NCBI RefSeq assembly: GCF_016862935.1
Contig: NZ_BONX01000044.1
Span: 186,001 to 250,000 of the forward strand
DNA: 64,000 bases
From: Plantactinospora mayteni
GTDB lineage: Bacteria > Actinomycetota > Actinomycetes > Mycobacteriales > Micromonosporaceae
Direction: 5' to 3'
Positions 41,716 to 48,595 of this stretch are shown one piece after another. The notes beneath the pieces are model-generated. The model made no database searches and was not told the origin of the DNA. It saw only the letters and a list, made by a program, of their open reading frames with translations. The position numbers were made by a program, and so were the translations under genes. Position 1 is the first letter of the stretch; the number at the start of each line of letters is the position of its first letter.

Positions 41716-42858
41716 CCGGACCGGCGGACCGGCAGCCGGGGCGGGCCAGCCGTCCGCCACCGTCGGCCGTTGGTCCTGCACCGCCGGCCGGTGGTCCTGC
41801 GCCGCCAGCCGGTTGTCCTGCGCCGCCAGCCGGTGGTCCGCCACCGCCGGCCAGTGGTCGTCGGCCGGATAGCGCACCCCGGTGCGGGCCCGGACGGTGT
41901 CCAGGATCCGCAGCACCGCCACGGTGTCGGCCAGGGTGGCGAGCGGGCTCTCGGTCAGCCCGGCCCGCAGGCAGCGCATCACCTCGACCGCCTCGTGCAC
42001 GAACCCCTCCCCCTGATAGGGCACCTCGACGGTCCGGGGCTCGGCATCGCCCCGGTGCAGGGTCAGCCAGGCCGGTCGGAAGAACCCCCGGCCCAGCTCG
42101 ATCCGGCCGGCGCTGCCGCAGACCGTGGCCGTCCACGGCGTGTCGGCGACGATCGAGCAGGAGAGGCTGGCCAGCGCCCCGTCCGGATAGCCCAGTACCA
42201 GCGCGGTGGTCTCGTCGACGCCGTACGGGCTCAGGGTGGCGGCCCCGGTGACCGAGTCGGGCACCCCGAGCAGCAGATGGGCCAGGGTCACCGGATAGAC
42301 ACCGAGGTCCAGCAGGGCACCACCGCCGAGCGCCGGGTCGCGCAGCCGGTGGCCGGGGTCGACCGGCCCCACCAGGCCGAAGTCCGCCTGCACCAGCCGG
42401 GGTACCCCGATCGCGCCGTCCCGGACCAGGGTCACCAGCCGGCGGATCGCCGGTACGCAGCGCATCCACATCGCCTCCATCAGGAAGAGGCCGGCGGAGC
42501 GGGCCCGGGCCACCAGTTCGACGGCCTGGCCGGCGTTGAGGGTGAACGGCTTCTCGCAGAGCACCGCCCGGCCGGCGTCCAGACAGAGCGCGGTCGCGGC
42601 GTGGTGACTCGCGTGCGGGGTCGCCACGTAGACGACGTCGACCCGGTCGTCGGCGGCGAGCCCGGCCCAACCGCCGTGGGCGTACGGGATCGCGTACCGG
42701 GTGGCGAAGCGTTCGGCCGCCTCCGGGGTACGCGAGCCGACCGCCACCACCTCGGCGTCCGGCAGCCGGTGCAGGTCCTCGACGAACCGTCCGGCCATCC
42801 AGCCGGTACCGAGCACACCCCACCGGATCGGCCGGACGGGCACGTCCGCCCCGCTCAC
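41551..42858 (-). CDS. Gfo/Idh/MocA-family oxidoreductase with long low-complexity tail, last gene of the cyclase operon
   Basis: This NAD(P)-dependent sugar or cyclitol dehydrogenase has N-terminal Rossmann motif WGVLGTGWMAGRFV, then VDVVYVATPHASHH, the catalytic-site CEKPFTLN and a GGGALLDLGVYP C-terminal domain. The enzyme core ends near residue 335. Another 100 or so residues follow, made of DNRLAAQ / DHRPAVQ-type heptads and a Pro/Ala/Gly-rich run. They are coded across a short repeat block and over the antisense of the GT2 gene, as if the original stop was lost. GTG at 42858 overlaps the isomerase stop. The substrate is probably a polyol, sugar or cyclitol. Confidence 0.87.
   Translation of the reverse strand: MSGADVPVRPIRWGVLGTGWMAGRFVEDLHRLPDAEVVAVGSRTPEAAERFATRYAIPYAHGGWAGLAADDRVDVVYVATPHASHHAATALCLDAGRAVLCEKPFTLNAGQAVELVARARSAGLFLMEAMWMRCVPAIRRLVTLVRDGAIGVPRLVQADFGLVGPVDPGHRLRDPALGGGALLDLGVYPVTLAHLLLGVPDSVTGAATLSPYGVDETTALVLGYPDGALASLSCSIVADTPWTATVCGSAGRIELGRGFFRPAWLTLHRGDAEPRTVEVPYQGEGFVHEAVEVMRCLRAGLTESPLATLADTVAVLRILDTVRARTGVRYPADDHWPAVADHRLAAQDNRLAAQDHRPAVQDQRPTVADGWPAPAAGPPVRLREDDPVTQAADDPAAAHRAPGHPDGPGLAGPDQVGQVAEEPAPLPGGRPDRAG
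41755..41861. repeat. Degenerate 24-base tandem repeats in the tail of the Gfo/Idh gene
   Basis: Units of the form GGTGGTCCTGCGCCGCCAGCC recur about five times with point differences. They encode the heptad-like Asp-x-Arg-x-Ala-x-Gln repeats of the extension. The block lies between the enzyme core and the region overlapping the convergent glycosyltransferase gene, and probably arose by slippage. Confidence 0.7.
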
Positions 42859-43787
42859 CGGCCGGACCCCGCCGCACCGGCCAGCGCCGCCGTACCGGTC
42901 GACGACAGCTCCCCGGCCGCCTCCGCCGCCTCGGCCGACGCGTGCCGGCGGGCCAGGTCGTCGCGGAGCGCCAGGCAGTCGCGTACGTAGTCACCGGCTC
43001 GGGCGATCGGCGGATGCGGGTCACCGTCACCGCAGTACTCGACACAGATCGCCGGTACGCCGAGCGAGTCCGCCCTGGTGATCCAGGCGTAGTTGTCGAG
43101 TACTCCGTCGGCGGTGTCCACGTTGAAGTCGGCCCGACCGCCGTCCGGGCGCAGGTTCTTCAGGTGGAAGTAGCCGAGCCGACCGGCGAGCTGGTCGAGC
43201 ACGGCCGGATCCCGGTCGGCCGGACTGACCACGTAGGCGTTGCCGGGGTCCGCCGTGGCGACCACGGCCGGATGGTCCACCATCGCCAGCAGCTTCGCGG
43301 TGCCGGACACCGTGTCGTGCACCGAGCCGGGATAGACCTCCACCCCCACCCGTACGCCGTGCCGGGCCGCGTACTCGCCGAGCCGGCGGTAGCCCTCGGC
43401 GGCCCGCTCGTAGTGCACCGGTCCGGCCAGGGCGCTGCCGTTGACCCGCCAGTCGTCCGGGTCCCGTTCCAGCGTCCCCGACCAGCCGTTGACCAGCGCG
43501 ATCCCCTGCTCGGCGGCGGCGGCGATGGTGCGCTCGGCCAGGGCCAGCGAGGCGGCCCGGGCCGCCGGGTCGTCGCCGACGAAGTCTCCGGTGTAGCCGA
43601 CGCAGTACACCTCCACCCCGTAGTGCCGGCCGAGCGCCGCCGCTGCCGCGACCTCGGTCTCGACCCGGGCCGGGTCGAAGTGGAAGTGCACCAGCTCGAC
43701 GCCGTCCCAGCCGTGCCGCGCGGCGACCGCGAAGACGTGCCGCAGCGGATAGCGGCGGAAGGTGTAGCTGTGCAGGACGAGCTTCAT
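42855..43787 (-). CDS. Sugar phosphate isomerase/epimerase (xylose-isomerase-like TIM barrel)
   Basis: This 310-residue AP-endonuclease-2 / IolE-IolI type TIM barrel reads MKLVLHSYTFRRYPL, WDGVELVHFHFD, VEVYPGSVHDTV, ATADPGNAY, GYFHLKNLRPD and CVEYCGDGD. These supply the spaced Glu, Asp, His and Glu metal ligands of the family. Members interconvert ketoses, inososes or related sugars. Starts and stops overlap both neighbours by four bases (ATGA and GTGA), placing it firmly in the seven-gene operon. Its natural partner could be either Gfo/Idh enzyme, as in inositol catabolic and cyclitol biosynthetic pathways. Confidence 0.9.
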   Translation of the reverse strand: MKLVLHSYTFRRYPLRHVFAVAARHGWDGVELVHFHFDPARVETEVAAAAALGRHYGVEVYCVGYTGDFVGDDPAARAASLALAERTIAAAAEQGIALVNGWSGTLERDPDDWRVNGSALAGPVHYERAAEGYRRLGEYAARHGVRVGVEVYPGSVHDTVSGTAKLLAMVDHPAVVATADPGNAYVVSPADRDPAVLDQLAGRLGYFHLKNLRPDGGRADFNVDTADGVLDNYAWITRADSLGVPAICVEYCGDGDPHPPIARAGDYVRDCLALRDDLARRHASAEAAEAAGELSSTGTAALAGAAGSGR

Positions 43788-44794
43788 GGGTTCTGCCCTC
43801 CGGTCAACGCCAACCGCACTCCGCCGTTGGCAACGCTTCGTTCGAGTGCGTGCAGTACCCGCAGGTCCCGCAGCCCGCGGGCGACACCCACCTCGACCGG
43901 TACCGGCTGGCCCGCCGCGCTGGCGGCGAACGCCCGGTACTGGGCGAGGTACGGATCCACCGGCTCGGGGCGCAGCCAGCGCCGCCCCCGTTCGTCGCAG
44001 ACCAGCACCGAGCCGCCGGAGTCCATCGCCCACGAGTTCCGGACCACCAGCAGGCCCCGCTCGCAGACGACGGTGTAGCGCGAGATGCCGGTCTCCGGTG
44101 GCTCGGTGAAGGACGACTCGACCTGGAGCCGCCGCTCCTCGCCGAACCAGACGGTCGCCTCGACGAAGATCTCGGTCTGCTCACGATCGCCGGCCGGATA
44201 GCCGGTGGCCCGGCAGGCGGTGGGCGCCGCGTCGAAGACGTCGACGGCGGTCAGCAACGGATAGACCGCCAGGTCACCGAGGCAGCCGAGGCCGCTTTCG
44301 GCCCGCCGGTTGCGCCAGTCCCGCTCCCGGTGCCCGAGGTGGCAGGCGGCGATCGACCGGGGCGCGCCGAGCCGCCCGGAGCGGACCAGTTCCACCACCG
44401 CCCGGTTGTAGGCGTTGTACCGGGACATGTAGCCGACCATCGCCGGCGCACCCGAGGCGGTGGCGGCGCGCAGGATCCACTGTCCACCTGCGACGGTGTC
44501 GGCGAGCGGCTTCTCCACCAGGGTCGGGATGCCCCGGGCCAGGGCCCGGCAGGCGTACTCGGCGTGCCGCCGGTTGGGCGTCGCCACGTGCACCCCGTCC
44601 AGCGGCGTACGCAGGAAGTCCCGTACGTCCGTGCCGGACCAGATCCCCGGCACCTCGGCGCCCACCGCCCGCAGCGCCGCCTCGTCGGAGTCCAGTACGG
44701 CGACCAGGCGCAGGTCGTCGGCAGCGGCGATCGCCGGCAGCAGCGCTCGGCGGGTCAGGAACCCGGCGCCCACGATGCCGATCCGGAACGTCAT
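43784..44794 (-). CDS. Gfo/Idh/MocA-family oxidoreductase
   Basis: This 336-residue NAD(P)-dependent dehydrogenase begins MTFRIGIVGAGFLTRRALLPA, followed by DGVHVATPNRRHAEYA, the signature VEKPLADTV and CLGDLAVYPLL. The length is normal, with no extension, unlike its paralogue at the end of the operon. ATG at 44794 is chosen. The 12-base sequence ATGACGTTCCGG that opens the gene also occurs 46 bases upstream at the previous stop, a small duplication. In the family the Lys of EKP and a downstream His or Asp act in hydride transfer on sugars or cyclitols. Confidence 0.9.
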   Translation of the reverse strand: MTFRIGIVGAGFLTRRALLPAIAAADDLRLVAVLDSDEAALRAVGAEVPGIWSGTDVRDFLRTPLDGVHVATPNRRHAEYACRALARGIPTLVEKPLADTVAGGQWILRAATASGAPAMVGYMSRYNAYNRAVVELVRSGRLGAPRSIAACHLGHRERDWRNRRAESGLGCLGDLAVYPLLTAVDVFDAAPTACRATGYPAGDREQTEIFVEATVWFGEERRLQVESSFTEPPETGISRYTVVCERGLLVVRNSWAMDSGGSVLVCDERGRRWLRPEPVDPYLAQYRAFAASAAGQPVPVEVGVARGLRDLRVLHALERSVANGGVRLALTGGQNP

Positions 44795-44837
44795 CCGTCC
44801 CGCCCCGATCCACCGCAGCGGTGCCGCAGCCGGAACG

Positions 44838-46292
44838 TCATCGGACCGGCTCCGGTGCGCCGCGCCAGTGCAGCAGCAGGCTGCGCGGGGCGAGCGAACG
44901 GTGGGTGGCTCCGGCGATCGCGTCCAGGGTGTGCCGTTGCGCCGCCAGCGCGCCGTCCAGGGCCGGGTCACCGATGCGGACCGGCCGGTCCGGGTCGAGC
45001 AGTACCGCCACCCCGATCGAGCGGGTGTGCCAGACGAGTTGGTAGGAGTGGTGGTTCCAGCCGCTGCCCTCGTGCACCTCGACGGGGCGGCCGAGCCGCT
45101 CGGTCAGCAGTTCCGCCCCGAGCGCGGCGGCCGGGCCGGCGCCGTACGCGACGACGTGCACGGCGGTCAGGTCGGGGCGCCGGGCGAGCCAGTCGGCGAG
45201 TACCCCGGTCAGTTCGTCGGTGCCGGCCACCGCGCGGGCCCCGGCGGGCCGGTCGGCGGCGGTCGGTGTCGCCGGCAGCAGCCGCTTGTAGTGCGCGACC
45301 GCGTCGTGGGTGGCGAACCGCAGCCCGTGCCGGACCGCGACGCAGGCGACCAGGGCGGCGACCGCGTAGCAGGCGGCCATCGCGGCGGCGACCGCGCCGG
45401 CCGGCCCGGCAGGCCGGGACAGCCCGGCGATGCCCGCCGCGACGTCGACTACGAGCGCACCGGCGGCCGGCTCGGCCGCCACCTCCGGCCACGGCCGGAA
45501 CCGCTCGGACTTGCCGCCCCAACCCTGCCGGGCCGCCTGGAGGGTCCAGAGCCGCAGCCCCGGGCCGGCGCCGGGCGGCAGCCGGAACAGCACCCGGGGT
45601 CGGCCGGTCGCCGGCAACCGGGCGGACTCCTCGCCGGCCCACTCGCCGATCGTCCGGGCCGCGCCGGCGAACGCCCGGTAGGCGTCGTCGAAGTGCGGCC
45701 CGCTCAGCATCCGGGCGGCGAGCAGCGCCGGCACCGAGAGCGGGGCGTGGTAGAGGGCCACCTGGTCGCGCCCACCGCCGACCGAGAGGGTGCCGCCGCG
45801 CTCGCAGAGCCAGGCCGGGGCCGTCCCGCCGGTCCGCTGCCGGGCCAGCGCGAGGGTGGCGGCCAGCAGCCGGGTCTCCCGGGTACGCCCGGAGGCGCTG
45901 ACCGCGAAGCCGGCGGTGTCGGGCCGTCCATCCAGTTCGGACAGTGCGCGATGCACCGTCGCCGGGTCGAGGGAGTCCAGCACCCGGATCGCGGACTGTC
46001 CCGGCACCGCCTCGCAGATCGCCCGCAGCCCGAAGGCCCAGCCCCCGGTGCCGGCGAAGACCGCCCGGCGGCAGCCGCGCAGCAGGGTCCCGCCGGCGCC
46101 CCGTTCGGCGGTCAGCCGGGAGACCTTCGGCCAGGCCGGCGGGTGTACCCAGCCGAGCCGGGGCACTCCGGCGAGGCTGGCGAGCGCGGCGACCGTACCG
46201 GCCGGGCCGTGCCGTTCACCGCTGGCGGCGGCCCGCAGGTACGCCCAGAGTTCGGCGCCGCTCGGCTCGGCTCCCCAGCCCCGCGCGGTCAC
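44838..46292 (-). CDS. Divergent glucose-6-phosphate-isomerase-like (SIS fold) protein
   Basis: This 484-residue protein keeps the landmarks of phosphoglucose isomerase. FAGTGGWAFGLRAIC corresponds to the first sugar-phosphate loop, RVLDSLDPATVHRALSEL to the NVDP region, and FAVSASGRTRETRLLA to the phosphate-binding SKSGxTxET loop. A second SIS half contains WGGKSERFRPW and GSGWNHHSYQLVWHTRS. These motifs are altered from the housekeeping enzyme, so the substrate may be a related ketose or cyclitol phosphate. GTG at 46292 overlaps the ROK-dehydrogenase stop. Assignment by fold is fairly sure; activity is inference. Confidence 0.68.
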   Translation of the reverse strand: MTARGWGAEPSGAELWAYLRAAASGERHGPAGTVAALASLAGVPRLGWVHPPAWPKVSRLTAERGAGGTLLRGCRRAVFAGTGGWAFGLRAICEAVPGQSAIRVLDSLDPATVHRALSELDGRPDTAGFAVSASGRTRETRLLAATLALARQRTGGTAPAWLCERGGTLSVGGGRDQVALYHAPLSVPALLAARMLSGPHFDDAYRAFAGAARTIGEWAGEESARLPATGRPRVLFRLPPGAGPGLRLWTLQAARQGWGGKSERFRPWPEVAAEPAAGALVVDVAAGIAGLSRPAGPAGAVAAAMAACYAVAALVACVAVRHGLRFATHDAVAHYKRLLPATPTAADRPAGARAVAGTDELTGVLADWLARRPDLTAVHVVAYGAGPAAALGAELLTERLGRPVEVHEGSGWNHHSYQLVWHTRSIGVAVLLDPDRPVRIGDPALDGALAAQRHTLDAIAGATHRSLAPRSLLLHWRGAPEPVR

Positions 46293-48595
46293 GGCGTACC
46301 CGGGCGGGGCGGTGTCGGCGGCGGGGCCGGGGCCACCACCGTGCCGTCGAGCCGGAAGTCGACCACGACCCGCAGCGGGGAGCAGCCGGCGACCGTACCG
46401 TGGTCGAGCAGCTCGGTCGCCACCCCGGGCAGCGCGGGCAGCGAGACGAGGTGACTGACCAGCGGCGCCAGGTCGAGGGTGGGAGTGGCCGGGGCGTCCG
46501 GGGTGTCACCCCCGGTGAGCAGTTCGTGGGCGGCGGCGAAGTCGCCGGGCCGGCCGCCCCGGGAGCCGACCACGGTGCACCGGCCACCGGTCGGGTTCCG
46601 CACGACCCGGTGCCCGCCGCCGGCCCGCACCGGCCCCGGATCCAGCGCCGTGCCGCCGCCGACCCGGAGCAGCCGGCCGGGCCGGAAGCCGCCGAACAGG
46701 TGCAGTCCGGCCCCGTCGGCCAGCGCCGGCCAGGTGAGTTCGGCCGCCGCCGGCCCGCCGTCACCGGCCACCGCCAGCACGGCCAGCTCGGCGCCCCGGC
46801 CACAGGTGGCCGAGCGGACTCCGGCGGCTAGCCCGGGCCCGAGCGGCAGTACCGCGTCCGGGGTCGGCAGTCCACGCTGGATGGCCGCCCGAAGTCTCCG
46901 GTCGGTCCTGCCCGCCACGGTCACCGTACGGGCGCCCCGGGCGCGGGCGACGGCGACGTGCAACAGCCCGAGTACGCCGGCACCGACGACGAGGACGTCC
47001 CGACCGGCCCAGTCCGCGGCGAGGGTCCGGTGCGCCCGCAGTACCGCCGCCAGCGGCTCCAGCAGCACCCACTCCGGACCGCAGCCCGGCGGTACCCCGA
47101 CGAGCTGCCCCTGGGCCAGCGCACCCAGGTCGCTGACGAGGACGTCCCGGAACACCCCGGGCAGGTTGTGGCCGAGTTTGAGGTAGTCATCGGTCGGGTG
47201 GTTGGGGTTGAGCGTCACCAGGTCACCGGGGCGGAGCCCGGGTACGGCGGCACCCACCTCGACCACCTCGGCGACGCACTCGTGCCCGAGTACCCCCGGC
47301 TCCAGCCCCCGTTCGCCGCGCAGGATCTCCAGGTCGGTGCCGCAGAGGCCGGCGTACCTGGGTCGGAGCAGCACTTGCTCGGGACCGCAGCGCGGCCAGG
47401 TGCCGGTGGTCAGCACGAGCCGCGACTCGCCGACCGGCTTGACCACCTCGCGGGTCTCGGCCCGCCGCGCGTCGAGATAGCCGGCCATCCCGGCCAGGGT
47501 GGCGTGGTCCGCGTCCTCGGGTACGTGCAGCAGCCCGTCCCGCTCGGCGGCCGTCCAGCCGGAGAACCAGCCGGCGTCGACGCAGAACTCCGCCAGCCAC
47601 CCGCGCAGCGCGGCGAACCAGGGTACGCCGACCCCGTGCGCGAAGCCGCCGACCACCACCACCGAGCGGAGCCCGAGCTGGGCGCAGACCTGCAACAGTG
47701 CCACCGCGAGGTGCCGGGTCGCCGCGTGCAGCAGGTCGGTGACGAACGCGTCGCCGGTCCGGGCCGCGTCGGCGAGCGCCCGCCCGTCGATCCGGTCCGG
47801 GTCGCCGCCGACCAGCCGGTGCAGTACCGAGCCGGCGAAGTCGGCCGGATCGCGCCGGGCCCGCCGTACCGCCGCCCGCAACACGCCCGGCCCCGAGCTG
47901 TACGCGCAGAGGTCGGCCACCGCACCGCAGTCGCACCACGGCAGGTCCAGCCCGGCCAGTTGCTCGCGGGCGGCCCGGTCCCCGGCGGCGGCGGCCCGAC
48001 CGAGCCGGGCGGCCCCGGCCGGTCCACCGGGCACCGTGTCGAGCCGGCTCGGCTCCACCGGCACGTGCCCGATCTCCCCGCCCAGCCCGGCCGGGTCGGC
48101 GAGTACCTTGGCGGTGCCGGGAAGCCGGTCGTCGAAGACCTTGACCGCCACCCCGGTACTGACGGTGAGCAGGGCGAACCGGCCGAGTCGCCGATAGTGC
48201 CAGGCCGCGGCGGCCACGTCGTTGAGTACGGTCACCCGGGCCCACGGCAGCCGCGCCCGCAGCGCCGCCCGTACGTCGTAACCGGTCGACCGCGCCTGCC
48301 AGAGCACGCTGGCGTCCCGCACCACCCCCTCGGCGGTGACCACCGCACCGAAGGCGACCCCCAGCTCCCGCCGTCCGGTCGGCTCGGCGGCCCGGTGCAG
48401 CCGGTCGGCCTCCTCGGCGATCCGGTCCAGCAGACCGTCGCGGACGGTGGCCAGCGGAACGTCCGGCCGCCCTCGCCGGCTCGGGGTGGCGAACCGGACC
48501 ACCTCGCCGACCAGCCGTCCCGCCTCGGCCAGCGCCAACCGGGTCCAGGTGCCGCCGACGTCGACCACCACACTCCGCTCCGTCAGTCCGGTCAC
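46289..48595 (-). CDS. ROK kinase fused to a zinc-dependent medium-chain dehydrogenase
   Basis: This is a single 768-residue protein with two catalytic domains. Residues about 8-385 form a ROK sugar kinase: VVVDVGGTWTRLAL, the LNDVAAAAW catalytic Asp, GGEIGHVPV and a zinc motif CDCGAVADLC. Residues about 390-768 form a zinc alcohol dehydrogenase: GLCGTDLEIL (Cys), GHECVAEV (His-Glu) and VLVVGAGVLGLLHVA (NAD site). In known C7-cyclitol pathways a ROK-type kinase (AcbM, ValC) and a cyclitol dehydrogenase act in sequence, but as separate proteins. GTG at 48595 overlaps the cyclase stop (GTGA). There is no frame break between the domains. Confidence 0.87.
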   Translation of the reverse strand: MTGLTERSVVVDVGGTWTRLALAEAGRLVGEVVRFATPSRRGRPDVPLATVRDGLLDRIAEEADRLHRAAEPTGRRELGVAFGAVVTAEGVVRDASVLWQARSTGYDVRAALRARLPWARVTVLNDVAAAAWHYRRLGRFALLTVSTGVAVKVFDDRLPGTAKVLADPAGLGGEIGHVPVEPSRLDTVPGGPAGAARLGRAAAAGDRAAREQLAGLDLPWCDCGAVADLCAYSSGPGVLRAAVRRARRDPADFAGSVLHRLVGGDPDRIDGRALADAARTGDAFVTDLLHAATRHLAVALLQVCAQLGLRSVVVVGGFAHGVGVPWFAALRGWLAEFCVDAGWFSGWTAAERDGLLHVPEDADHATLAGMAGYLDARRAETREVVKPVGESRLVLTTGTWPRCGPEQVLLRPRYAGLCGTDLEILRGERGLEPGVLGHECVAEVVEVGAAVPGLRPGDLVTLNPNHPTDDYLKLGHNLPGVFRDVLVSDLGALAQGQLVGVPPGCGPEWVLLEPLAAVLRAHRTLAADWAGRDVLVVGAGVLGLLHVAVARARGARTVTVAGRTDRRLRAAIQRGLPTPDAVLPLGPGLAAGVRSATCGRGAELAVLAVAGDGGPAAAELTWPALADGAGLHLFGGFRPGRLLRVGGGTALDPGPVRAGGGHRVVRNPTGGRCTVVGSRGGRPGDFAAAHELLTGGDTPDAPATPTLDLAPLVSHLVSLPALPGVATELLDHGTVAGCSPLRVVVDFRLDGTVVAPAPPPTPPRPGTP

